DNA of 64,000 nt, taken from Piper betle. Lineage: Eukaryota; Streptophyta; Magnoliopsida; Piperales; Piperaceae. Location of the stretch: assembly GCA_033002965.1 (NCBI GenBank), contig JAURVB010003592.1, forward strand, positions 62,001 to 126,000, in the 5' to 3' direction. Every line of letters starts with the position of its first letter. Position 1 is the first letter of the stretch. The position numbers were made by a program, and so were the translations under genes. The notes under the pieces are model-generated. The model saw only the letters and a list, made by a program, of their open reading frames with translations. It was not told the DNA's origin and searched no databases. Below are positions 10,826 to 22,700 of the stretch, piece after piece.

Positions 10826-13800
10826 ATGGCACCCAACCTTAGCAAAGTCACAAGCACCACCACCAGCTCAGTGGCCAAGGCGGCGGAGTTGGGAGGTGGT
10901 TGCTGCGGCTGCTCACCTCCTTCCAATAATATGTTTGCATTAGACGAGACCAACAGTAGCATCACTGTGAACGGCCACCCCATCCTCACCGAGGTGCCGC
11001 CCAACATCGCCGTCACCCCCGCCGGCGGCCGGCAAGGCAGGCACCCGGAGCAAAGGGTGCTTCGTCGGCTTCGACTCCGACGTACCCAAGAGCTGGCACG
11101 TCGTGCCGCTAGGCCAGCTTCGGGGCATCCGTTTCATGAGCATCTTCCGGTTCAAGGTGTGGTGGACGACCCACTGGGTGGGGGACAGGGGGAGGGACAT
11201 CGAGAACGAGACACAGATCATGATGCTCGACAAGTCGGACGACGGCGGCCGCCCCTACGTCCTCCTCCTCCCCGTCATCGAGGGCCCTTTCCGGAGCTGC
11301 CTCCAGAACGGCTCTGCCTTTGCCACCGATGACAACGTCGAGCTCGTCGTCGAGAGCGGCTCGACGGCAGTGGCCGAGTCGAGCTTCCGGTCTATACTCT
11401 ACCTGCAAGCCGGGGACGACCCGTTCAGGCTGGTGAAGGATGCGATGAAGGTGGCGAGGGAGCAGCTCGGCACCTTCAAGCTGCTAGAGGAGAAGACGCC
11501 GCCTGGGATTGTGGACAAGTTCGGGTGGTGCACTTGGGACGCATTCTACCTCAACGTCCACCCGGAGGGCGTGTTGGAGGGGGTGCGGGGGTTGGTCGAC
11601 GGCGGCTGCCCGCCCGCCCTCGTCCTCGTCGACGACGGTTGGCAGTCCATATGCCACGACGACGACCCCATCACTGACCAGGAAGGCATGAACCGGACGT
11701 CGGCAGGGGAGCAGATGCCCTGCCGCCTAATCAAGTTCGGCGAGAACTACAAGTTCAGAGACTACAAGAGCAAGGTGACCCGGGAGGAAGGCATGGGGGC
11801 GTTCGTGAAGGACATGAAGACGATGTTCGGGAGCGTGGAGTACGTGTACGTGTGGCATGCTCTTTGTGGGTACTGGGGAGGTCTGCGCCCCGGGGTGGAG
11901 GACATGCTGGAGGCCAAGCTGGTGAAGCCGGTGCTGACGCCGGGGTTGGAGAAGACGATGGAGGACCTGGCAGTCGACAAGATCGTGAACAACGGGGTGG
12001 GTCTGGTTCCGCCGGAGAAGGCCCTCGACATGTACGAGGGTCTCCACTCCCACCTCGCCAACGTCGGCATCGATGGCGTCAAGGTGGATGTGATTCATGT
12101 GAGTAATGTACACACTATGTGCATGCTTTTTACCTTTCTTGTTTCTCCTACTTCTGCATTACTTTCGTTGGTCGATCTCATCAGTGCACAACCGTTGTTT
12201 AATGACCCGTCCACAAGACGTGTACGAATGAGATGGGCACCTCTATCTAGAAGACTCGGTTAATATAGTTGTAGCAGTAGCAGTCGACATTAAATTTCAA
12301 CGTTCTGCTCTCTTTCTCTCTGTTTTGATGACCTGTGTGGTTAATAACTGGCTCATTCAAACTCGCTGAGTAGCGGTAGGTTTTAGCAAATAGCAAGTGT
12401 CAAATATGTCGTTCACATGTGCAGCTCTTGGAGATGTTATGCGAGGAAAACGGGGGACGAGTGGAGCTGGCCAAGGCCTACTACTCGGCAATCAGCGCGT
12501 CGGTGAAGAAGCACTTCAAGGGGAACGGCGTTATTGCCAGCATGGAGCACTGCAACGACTTCATGTTCCTCGGCACAGAGACCATCTCCCTCGGCCGCGT
12601 CGGTACGTAAATATGTTCAATATCAATATTCATATATATATATATATATATATACATATATTTGTCCTAAAATGAAGTTATAATTATGGAAATGAGACAA
12701 AGATAATTAATAGTAATGGAATAAATGAGTACATAGTATTGATATGGGGGGAGAATTATTTTATGAAGATGCTGAGACGTTGTATTACTGTAGGGGACGA
12801 TTTCTGGTGCACGGATCCAGCTGGGGACCCGAACGGGACGTTCTGGTTGCAAGGGTGCCACATGGTGCACTGCGCCTTCAACAGCTGGTGGATGGGCAAC
12901 TTCATCCACCCGGACTGGGACATGTTCCAGTCCACCCACCCCTGCGCCCGCTTCCACGCCGCTTCCCGGGCCATCTCCGGCGGCCCCATCTACGTCAGCG
13001 ACTCCGTCGGAAAACACAACTTCCCTCTCCTCAGGTCCCTCGTCCTCCCCGACGGCTCCCTCCTCCTCTGCGAATTCTACGCCCTCCCCACCCGCGACTG
13101 CTTCTTCATCGACCCACTCCACAGCGGCCTCTCCATCCTCAAAATCTGGAACCTCAACAAGGTAGGAAACTATATATATCTATATATCTTCTGTAACGGA
13201 ACATATACAAGTTAATTTTGAACATTAATAAATTATCAGCAAATTTTAAATTATTAATTGGAATAATTAATTTGATATCTCGAAAGTTCAAAGCTGCTCT
13301 GCAGCTCTGCTCCTAGGAAAAAAACTATTCAATACTTATTTTGACATGAACAATTTAATATTTATTATTTTTAAAGATATTTACTTTGGCCACTTAATTA
13401 TTATAACCATTTACTTAACCATATATGAAAATATTTGAGATGCATGACCATGCGTTATTGACCGGACCGGCTTTCATTAATGGGTGTAGTTCAACGGGGT
13501 CCTGGGTGCTTTCAACTGCCAAGGTGGGGGGTGGTGCAGGGAAACAAGAAGAAACCAGTGTGCCTCTGAGTACTCCAAGTCAATCTCTTGCAGAGCTGGA
13601 CCCAACGACATCGAGTGGAGCAACGGCAATACCCCCTTCCCTGTCCAGGGCGTGGAGCTCTTCGCGGTCTACTCCTACCAAGAGAAAAAGCTCGCCCTCC
13701 TTAAGCCTGGGGACGGGCTGGACATCATCCTCGACCCATTCGACTTCGAGCTGCTCACCGTCTCGCCGGTGAAGGCCGTGACCGAGAAGATGGTGCAGTT

Positions 13801-14059
13801 TGCACCGATCGGGTTGGCGAACATGCTCAACACCGGGGGAGCCATTCAATCCTACGAAGCAGAGGAGCACCGGAACAAGGTTCGGGTGGGGGTGAAGGGT
13901 GCCGGCGAGATGAAGGCCTATTCGTCAGAGAAGCCCAAGGCATGCCTCTTGGAGGGGAAGCAGGTGCAGTTTGTGTATGATGAGAAGGAGAAGGTGGTGG
14001 CGGTTGATGTTCCATGGCCCAATTCTTCGGGATTGTCCACTCTTGACTATTTGTTCTGA
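10826..14059 (+). CDS. RFS: Raffinose synthase (galactinol-sucrose galactosyltransferase, GH36)
   Basis: The enzyme transfers galactose from galactinol to sucrose in the cytosol, making raffinose, a seed and stress sugar. Exons: 10826-12098, 12425-12602, 12794-13161 and 13490-14059, all with GT-AG introns and matching phases. Visible motifs include GIRFMSIFRFKVWWTTHW, FGWCTWDAFY, VDDGWQS, GVKVDVIH (the KxD nucleophile region, Asp about residue 421), MEHCNDFMFLGTE, GDDFWCTDPAGDPNGTFW and HPDWDMFQSTHP; the gene ends in STLDYLF. Predicted length is about 795 aa, as in raffinose synthases, without the insertion of stachyose synthases. The oddity is one extra base near 11030 (GGCGGCCGGC), which breaks the frame between residue 68 (VTPAGG) and the rest (KAGTRSKGCFVGF). 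No other lesion is seen, so it is either a very recent mutation or a sequence error. Exons are strongly GC-rich. Confidence 0.93.
11030..11030 (+). other. Apparent 1-nt frameshift in raffinose synthase exon 1
   Basis: Codons from 10826 run in phase to the GGC at 11027-11029. The conserved GCFVGF...HVVPLGQLRGIRFM block that follows is in the frame of 11031. One C within GGCGGCCGGC accounts for the shift. Read literally, translation from 10826 runs out of the family sequence and stops near 11332. Confidence 0.85.
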
Positions 14060-15289
14060 CTCCCCCTTAAACAAAAGATGTCTAATCGGAGGGTTAGAGA
14101 GCACCACTGCTGTTTAAATATGTTGAATTAGGGGAATTGGTTCTGTATTTTTATATTTTATTATTATCTTATTTTATTCTCTCTGTCTCTCCTTTCCTTT
14201 AGTTAATTCACAACATGGGTGATGTTTGTTTTGGAAGAAAGTATGTGTTGGAATGTCACTCCAATGTTTTATTTATTATTATGTACTACAAAGTTTAATA
14301 TTTGAAATGAAGTTATTATGTGCTGTATATATATTTTGGAAATAATTGGGAGCTTATAGATAAGCCTACTGCCACCACTCTGCAAATCTCTTTGAATTTA
14401 TAAAATTATAAAAACAATGGTATGGGTATCAAAAAAATTATATTTTATTTAACATGTTAGTGTTGACTTATCATAATCAGATTTTGTGTTTCTCTGGCAA
14501 ATTGCAACATGTAATATCTTTACATATATGAGATGAAGTGCTAAAATTAATTTTACTAAGTAAATTGGGCAGAAGATACTCTCCTTTGGCTATTCTGTTT
14601 TCTTTCTCTTTTCATCGCATATCTCCGAAGAAATGCCCCTTTTGTCTCTTTAGTCACCCTGTTAGGTGCAGATTCTTATAATGAAATTTAGTTTTTGATG
14701 AAAGAAATTACTCCTCTGTTACTCATGTACTATTATAAAATATCAAGTCGGTGTCAAACCGAGTACATTTAGTTTAAACTGGTCGAACCGAGTAAAGCAT
14801 AGCCTAAAATAAATAAATAAAATATTTTATTAAATATTAAAAATATATCATGTGATCAATATTTATTAAATACAGGTTAAAATACTGTAATTTTTGATAA
14901 AAAACCAGTTTTTGTGAAAAATGTAAGCTAAAAACTAGGTACAAATTAAAATGATGGTACGTGATTTGAAGGTAGTATGCAGGTACGAAGTGGTGGAGTA
15001 TGGTATTTAAAATTACGCATTTATGCCACTCAAATGTGGAATTTAATGGTGATAATGGGGACCTAGAATCAGGCCACGGGCCTCCCTGTTGTCATGGGCT
15101 TATCATTTTAACCACACAAAATAGAAAGCTCATTTTAGTAAAGCCCAGTAGGCATATGTACAAAGCCCAGATAAGGTGAGGCCATACCTCCTCCCAAGAC
15201 TCCAAAATTTCCCTTCTCCAACCAAACACTAGCCAAAAACAGAAGGCCCCAACTTTGGCTCCGGCGGCCGTCTCCGGCGGCGACTTACT
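14060..15289. other. Intergenic region between raffinose synthase and the DUF1421 gene
   Basis: The first ~300 bases are the likely 3' UTR of raffinose synthase (T-rich, several AATAAA-like words). The remainder is AT-rich, with no ORF of note, up to the GC-rich 5' UTR of the next gene (CTCCGGCGGCCGTCTCCGGCGG, about 15260-15281). No repeat or RNA gene was recognised. Confidence 0.5.
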
Positions 15290-18200
15290 ATGAGTACGGC
15301 TTCGCAGTTGATGGACAAGCAGATCACGGGTCTGTCTTCTTCCCAGAGCGCCGACATCTTCGAGCTGCTCGCCCACCCCCGGGCCGACGGGAAGGCCGAC
15401 GACATCTTCGACTTCAAGCCGACTCGCCATGCCACCGCCTTCACCCATCTCGATGGCACCTCAGTCGGCGGTGTCCGCGCCTGGAGCTCCGCCGACTCCG
15501 CCGATCCCAACGTCCCTGGCATTCGGGTAGGCCTCGTCTCGATTGAATCCTATTTCCTCCTTGATTTGCCGTGTTTGTTCTGATTTTTTTTTATCAGAGA
15601 AGTCGGTGTTGGTGCTTGAAAAAATGTCTCTCTTTTTGTATTTATTTTTTTCCCGATTTTGTTTTTGGCAATTTGAATTGGGCATGGATAGTTATGGTTA
15701 CAACTCTCTGAACGTGATGAATAAATTTCTGCTACTTTTTACATATGATGTTTTAACAATCTTTCACTAATCCTAAGTTCCTAACAAGAAAAACGGCAGT
15801 GGTAGTCTACTTTCACATTCTAGTAAGTAGTGAAAGAAATTAGGCGTTTTTGTTGGTCGTGTATTGAATTGTGAAAGATGTTTATGATTAGGATTCGATA
15901 TATCGGCTCCTTTTTGCATATGATCTTTTTACAATCATTTAGTAATCCTATCGATAAAAATGGTAGTGGTTGTAAACTTTTGACATTTGTGGAAGTAGTA
16001 AAAGAAATAAGGCTTTTATGTTTGTTGATCGTGCATTGAGTCACGAAGGATGTAGGATTCTATAGAAAAAAATATCGGCTCCTTTTTGCACATGATATTT
16101 TTACAATCATTTAGTAATCCTATCGATAAATATGGTAGTGGTTGTATATTTTTGACACTGAAGTAGAAAAAATAGCCTTTCCTGCTCGTTGAAAACTAGG
16201 CAAGGATTTGTGAAGGATGGTTATGATCGGTAATCTCTGAATGCGATGAAATACTGGCCCTTACTTTCTTCATTTGATGTTTTTACAATCATTTGATTGA
16301 TCTTATTTTTTTGGTACAGCACTATGGTGCAGTGGAGCCTCATGATTTGACTGTCGCGTCCGAGAAAGGTAAGGATGGGCCATGTATGGATATACTATCG
16401 GAGATTGACAGGACAATGAGCAAGTATACAGAGAATTTGATGCATACATTGGAAGGTGTTAGTGCTCGCCTTTCACAAATGGAGACAAGGACTCGTCATT
16501 TGGAGAACTCCATTGACGATCTGAAGGTCACTATCGGAAATAACCATGGTAGTACCGATGGTAAATTGAGACACCTGGAGAACATATTAAGAGAGGTATC
16601 ATTGCTATTTCTTTTTTCACCTAGAAATTAAAACGGAATTTATGAAAATTTTCCTATTGAAGAACTTTTAAGGATTCATTTTGGAAGATGTTAGCTATTT
16701 ATTCTGTTTCTTATTAGGTAAAACATTTTCAGTTGCATTTATGTTGTTCCATGTTAGTATTTTGTTAGTTTAGTTTCTACTATTTCCCTTTATATAATGT
16801 TATTCACCGTTTGAAAATTCTTGTTTTTTTTTGGGTCAAACATTTTGGCCGGCACCCTTTTTTCTCTCATTGATGATGGGCTCTCACACGAAGAAAGCTA
16901 CCTTTTGCATGATATGTTGCATGACTATTGGACTGTTTATTAACCAGTTGATATTGTTTACTGTGACACCAATATTATTTTCACCGGTATGAATATTTTA
17001 GTAGCCAAAGATTTCTTCTGTTCAGGGGAATTGAGCTCGACATTGGTTACCCTTTATGTGGCTTGAGCCAATGTGAGCAATGTGTTTGCTACTAGCATTT
17101 TATGTTGCATGAATAGCTCTTTTTCTTCAATCGGCTAGTGAATTCTTTTACTGTTCGCACTTGCTTTCTACATTTTCAAGTCTACTAGGGGTTTTATTTG
17201 TTTTTATTATGTGGCTCGATAATGTTTTGAGCACCTTCTATTTGCTTCTAAAATTTTGGTGATGCTGACTTTGTGGCAGGTACAAAATGGCATACAGATG
17301 CTACGCGATAAGCAAGAGATTACTGAGGCACAACTTCAATTATCGAAGCTACAAGTCTCTAAGACTGCAGATCAGGCAGTAGAGGCACCCATCACTAAAC
17401 TGACAGACTCTCTTCCACAACCAATCCAACCACCTGCAGTTGCTTTCCCACAGCAAACTCTTACTCCAAACGCGCCTCCTCAACCCGTGCAACAAAGTCC
17501 ACCTCAAACAGGTCATTTGCCTAACCAGCTACCAACAAATCAGCTGCCTTCTGGCCAAATTTTGCCACGAGAATCATATTATACGCCCCCTCAGTCTTCA
17601 GAGGCAGCACATCCACAGTATCAAATGCCAGCTCAGCAGCCATACCATGGGGTGCCCTCTCATGCTCAATATTCTCAACCCTCCCAGATAACACAACAGC
17701 AGCAGCCGGCTCTTGGATCAGTAAATATTAATCCCCCTCTGCAGCTCCAACCTCCAGTGAACTTCCATCCCGAAGAAAATCCTTATGTGCCTCCTGGTCC
17801 TCCATCTTACCCTCCAAACATGCGTCCTTCGGTTGGACCGCCTCCATCACAAAGTTGTTCCCCTTCTTCTCCACGATTCTTTGGGCCAAACAGTAACATG
17901 TATGAACCATCAGGCAGCAGATCTGGATCGGGGAATATTAGTTATCCTTCTGGTTATGGTTCTCCAGCTTCTGGACCTAGTGGGAATGATCCTCACGCCT
18001 TTTCAGGTTCCTCCTCGCACTATGGTGGCCCCTTAGCTAAGCACCCAGTCTATTCATCGCCGTCTGCGCCAATTGGTGGAAGTGGCCATTCACGCATTCC
18101 AACTGCACAGTTACTTCCACAAGCCCTACCAACTGCAACAAGTGTTGGGAGCAATTCGTCTGGTGGAACTGGGAACAGGGTCCCAGTAGACGATGTTGTG

Positions 18201-18356
18201 GAGAAGGTGACAACCATGGGATTCTCAAGAGATCAAGTTAGAGCTACGGTGAGGAAATTGACCGAGAATGGACAATCTGTTGATCTGAATGTGGTTCTTG
18301 ACAAGCTCATGAATGATGGTGAAATCCAACCTCAGAAAGGCTGGTTTGAACGGTGA
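15290..18356 (+). CDS. DUF1421 plant protein (Pro/Gln-rich, UBA-like C-terminus)
   Basis: Exons 15290-15526, 16320-16595 and 17280-18356 join in phase with GT-AG introns to give 529 aa. The N-terminus (DIFELLAHPRADGKADDIFDF) is followed by two helical coiled-coil segments, about residues 107-165 (MSKYTENLMHTLEGVSARLSQME) and 172-200 (QNGIQMLRDKQEITEAQLQLS). A long low-complexity Pro/Gln/Ser linker comes next. The last ~55 residues (VDDVVEKVTTMGFSRDQVRA...NVVLDKLMND) form a UBA-like three-helix segment. This order is that of the DUF1421 family (Arabidopsis At5g14540 type). The molecular function is not established; a UBA-like end and disordered linker suggest a cytoplasmic adaptor, which is inference. 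The gene is intact. Intron 1 contains a tandem repeat. Confidence 0.9.
15731..16318 (+). repeat. Degenerate ~175-bp tandem repeat in intron 1 of the DUF1421 gene
   Basis: Four units start near 15731, 15904, 16076 and 16255, giving spacings of 173, 172 and 179. Each carries a core like CTCCTTTTTGCATATGAT followed by TTTTTACAATCATTTAGTAATCC and then GGTAGTGGTTGTA. The last unit runs directly into the splice acceptor (TTTTTTTGGTACAG), so the repeat supplies the polypyrimidine tract. Units also contain GTGAAAGATG and GTTGATCGTG words. It has no coding potential. Confidence 0.8.
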
Positions 18357-19755
18357 TAATTGATATGCCCGGTTGTGGCTGTCTATTTATGTGCACAGGT
18401 ATTCAATGACCATACAGTTCTGCCGCTTTCCTTTTGGAGTCTGTACAAATTTGTGGTTGATGAACGGTGAGAGTACGTTGGTTTTAATCGTCTTTGATAG
18501 AGTTGCATGGACCTTGTTTTTCATTGTATCCATTGAACTTGTTACCCCGCCATTTTTACTATAATTTGTATCTCATCACCTCGTTGATTTTTACCAGCGC
18601 CTATGCTGTTCATTTCCATGGTTTGATTTTTGGGATACAGCTCCTTGGGGCTTTGCCTGTTGGTTGTCGGCGCTCTCTTCTAATGGGAGGTATCGCGTTC
18701 GGCCATTTAACTTCTGATAATATTTTAATCTTCCTCTGGTGATGATTAATTGCATTGATCTGTTGATATTTCCATTAAATTTTGGCTGATGTTGTTTATA
18801 AGGGAGTATGGATGGTTGGTTCCAAAATTTTAGTTAGCTATTTTCATAAAAAATAATAATAAATATATTTTTGCAAAATCACTAAAATTATTAATTTCAC
18901 CACTATTAAATATTATTACCCTTTGTTTATAAAAGGTAAAATAGTCAAAATTTATTTGTTTTGTATAAATTTACTTTCTAATCATATATAATAATACAAT
19001 TATTTATTTTTATGTCTAACTATTAGGGATATAAACGAGCCGAGTCGAGCCGAGAATGAGATATTTTTGAAATAAATATAATATTTGGTAAGCATGTTTG
19101 AATTTGTTTGAGTATTTGACGGGCTTTAATATATTATGGGTTGAGTTGAGTTTATTCAAAATTTATGGTGTCATGGGCTTAATTCGTGATTAGTTCACTG
19201 TGTTTTCGAGCTAAATGAATGTTTGTGTTTGACTTATATTCGATGGATCAAAATTTTTCTTTTAGTATTATATAAATTTAATATAATCTCAATAATATTG
19301 ACAAGTTAAATCGAGCTGAGTCAAGCTAAATATTTTTCTAAGTTTAAATACTTCGAATTCGAGTTTCAAGCTAAGCCAAGCAATTGCTCCTTAGCTCAAG
19401 TTTGATTCATTGTTCAACAAATTATTTATTTCAAACTAACATTTGTCCAAACCAAATAAAGCCAAATGTAAAATACTCCTGACATAAAATTTAACTCGTT
19501 TAACTGTTATCCGACCTTAAGTTACGCATTTATTTTTTTCATAAAAAATTCCGCCCTCCCCTAATTTTGGTTCTGCTGCTAATTTGCCCGCCGTCGGCCT
19601 TGTTCCGCCGCCGGCGCCGGCGCCGCCTCTACCCCCGTACATAGTCTGCTGGTTCCCTCCCCACTGACCAATCCCCCCGCCGCCCACCAAACTTAGATTC
19701 GTTCCTTCTGATTCCCCCTACTCCTTCCCTCTATTGCACCCGATGAGGCCTTGCC
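18357..19755. other. 3' UTR and intergenic region before the CCCH/RRM gene
   Basis: The proximal part (to about 18780) is likely 3' UTR of the DUF1421 gene. An AT-rich spacer follows. From about 19540 the sequence becomes C/T-rich (CCGCCGCCGGCGCCGGCGCC and CCCTTCC runs) and is the probable 5' UTR/promoter of the next gene. Confidence 0.45.
19023..19430. repeat. Dispersed repeat rich in CGAGCCGAG / GAGCTCAAG words
   Basis: The stretch begins TTAGGGATATAAACGAGCCGAGTCGAGC and contains many degenerate copies of CGAGTTNGAGCT-like words (CGAGCTAAATG, CGAGCTGAGTCAAGCTA, TTAGCTCAAGTTTG). A related repeat lies at 45891-46356. Such TAGGGGTG-starting repeats are common non-autonomous elements in plants, often hAT-like. 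Class assignment is tentative and no target duplication was identified. Confidence 0.45.
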
Positions 19756-22700
19756 ATGGTGGGTGCCGTGAAATTTGATGAATCCTTCCTCACCCCTTTC
19801 CTCGTCAATAACCTCCAACTCCTGTAATCCCTTCTCTCTCCCTCCCTCTCTTCTCCATCTTCATCCCAGTTGTGTTTTGTTGCATGTTTTTTACTTGTTG
19901 GTTTTGCGAGGTGTGGTGTGATGGATGATGAAACTGGCGGGTGCGTTGGCTCGTGAATGTCTTCCTTTATGACTGTTGTTTGTTGTGATGTTGGATTCTT
20001 GGGTTGTGCTGTTTTCTTTTGTTTGCCCTTGCCCTTGCCAATTCAGATTAACATTTTTGTCTAAATCTTGATTATTGTGCTGAATTTTATCTGGCCATGG
20101 TTGGGCTTCTGTTTGTGAGTTTGTTATGGTCTGCTTGTTTGTATTGCTTCATGCATCCATTGTAGTTTAGTTTGAACTAGAACCCAAATTGTTAATGCAG
20201 GCATTGCGATCATAGGCTGCTCTTTTTGAAGTGTTGGTATTCGGTTGTGCCGTTGGGGAAAACCCTTGACCTTGCGACTTTAGTTGTCAAAGTGTTCATT
20301 ATTTTTCTTACTTTTACCTGGGCATTGTTGGGTTTGGGTTTGTGAGTTCAGAATGAGGTGTACTTATTGCGTCGATCTCTATAAGTTTAATTTGAACTCG
20401 AATGCAAATTGGCAAGTGTTGGGTGCTACTATGACCTTTTAGATTTTCCTGGACTCCAGTTTCTTAGAAGGCTACTTCTCATTTGTGAATTAGCTACTTA
20501 TTATGTTCGCCACAGTAGAAATTTTTACTTATCTTCTTTTGCTTTTTCACCTATTCTGATATCTCCATCTTTGTTACTTCTATACATCTCTTGCAAAATG
20601 ATTTTGGAGTCTTGATTTTCAAATGATGCATGCCTGATGACACTTAGAAAGTTTGTGCGCCTGTGTTATTCTTACCCCTTGCAGGACCGAGGCTGATCCT
20701 GCGATTCTTGCAGACTACATTACGGCATTGCTGAAGAACGACAAATCTGCAAGCGAACTTCAAAAGCTCTGCAGTGAGAGCTTGATTGTATTTTTGGGGA
20801 ATGGTATGCTGCATCTGCTCGCAATGTCCCTTGCTTGATTCTCCGTGGTTTATGATTCTCTCCATTTTGTGCTTATGCTGGTTTTTCTGATGTAGATACC
20901 ACTTCCTTTGTTGAGAAACTGTTTCAAGCGCTTAAGGATGGCTCTCTTGCACCTTCAACTAGAGATTTAGATATAAGAAACCAAGTCAAGCATCCTACCA
21001 CCATTAACAATTCAACTAATGCAAAAGCTAATAGCTTATCATCTCCCAAGGGTCCAGAGGATTCATCTCCTTCTGCCCACCTCACAGACTCTGAGGATAA
21101 AGAAGCCAGCGATGAGGATGATGACAGGAACCATAAGCATCGAAGAAGAGAACTACAACCATTTTCTTCAGATAAAGATGCACAAGAAACAACTTTTAAG
21201 CGGCCAAACAAAAAGCGGAATCCCTTTGAAAATGGGTGCATGTTCCTAGCCACTGGCTATCAAGCTCATGATGTAGTCAACAACCATTCTTCATCAGAGA
21301 GTGGGAAATTTGAAAAACGTCGTCCTGGCTGCTCAGCAGGCTCAAGGGCCGGTCAGGATTTCAATCAGAAGATGAAGGGTGCTCAGGCTTTCAATGACTT
21401 TCGTTTTGATTCAAACCATTTCTCTACTGGTAGAAGAAGGGGGCAAGCTTCAAGTTGGAACCAACATGATTCTAGATTCGGGCCATTAGATGCTCTTGAC
21501 TATGCTTCTCAAATGGCTTCATTGGGTTCAACACCAACTTTGTTTAACCCAACTGCTCAAACTCCGTCCTGGGGACCTTTTGGTCTGATTCATGGAGTAC
21601 CTAATGGTGGAATAGATGCTTTTAACCCTATTGGCCTGCATGGGACTGTTCAGTCTCAAATTAATCCAACTCTTAGCATTGGAATACCCCAACAGCGCTG
21701 CAATGATTTTGAAGAGCGTGGTTTTTGTTTAAGAGGTGATATGTGCCCTATGGAGCATGGGGTAAACCGAATAGTTGTTGATGATGTTCAGGCAAGTATT
21801 GGCATTCATTCCATTGGTTGTTTGATTTTTATTATTTGTCTTATATTCTTCTGGTACAATCCTCTAGTTTAGTTTGACTTATATTCTGTTTGAACATGGC
21901 AGAGCCTTTCACAGTTCAATCTACCTGTTTCGCGTCCAACTGCAATGGTGCCCAGTGTACAAGGACGTGCTGGACCTACACCTCCTGCAAGCTCTGTGTC
22001 CAGCTCTTTTGCAAACACTAAATCTCTGCAAAGCAAAAATGTCAAAGTTGGTGATATGGAAGGTGGAGCTGACTTACCGAGTAGAATAATGTCTGGCTCT
22101 ACTGCTGGCAGTGATGCTGATGTATATGACCCTGACCAACCTTTGTGGAGTGACAAGCTCCCTGAGGTACGACATCGATCACCTATGATTGATTATAGCA
22201 AAAATGTCTGGGAGACTGTTGCTTCTGATAATTACAATAACAGTGAACATCATAGTGAAGGTATGATGGCATCGTCATTATCTATTCTGGATAGGAAAAG
22301 AGATTTACAAAGTAGATTAGAGAAGGGCAGTAATACAGGTTCAGCAAATGACACTGAAGAGGAAATAAAGCCATATCAGATGCTTAGGCCAACTGATCTT
22401 GTGGATAGTGCCCCCCTGAGTAGTCAAGATGAAGCGGCACAATCAACTTTTACCTCAAGTCAGGGGCCACGGACCGAACCTACACATGGTAAATTAGGAA
22501 GAGGGTCATATGGAAAAGCTTCACAAACCCTATATGTTGGCGGTATTCCTCCTGAAAGCAATAAAAGAGTTCTGTTCTCTCATTTTCAGAAGTTTGGTGT
22601 AGTTATTGATATTCATATTCCTCAGAACAGTTGTAAGGCTTTTGTTCAATTTGCGAAAAGAGAAGAAGCCGAGGCTGCACTTAAGGCACCAGATGCTGTT

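Noticed and set aside
10826..11332. 168-aa protein from the literal reading of raffinose synthase exon 1
   Set aside because: After residue 68 it leaves the family frame; the conserved family sequence continues in the adjacent frame, so it is a frameshift by-product.
12739..13215. Stand-alone 158-codon ORF
   Set aside because: It is exon 3 of raffinose synthase with intron read-through at both ends.
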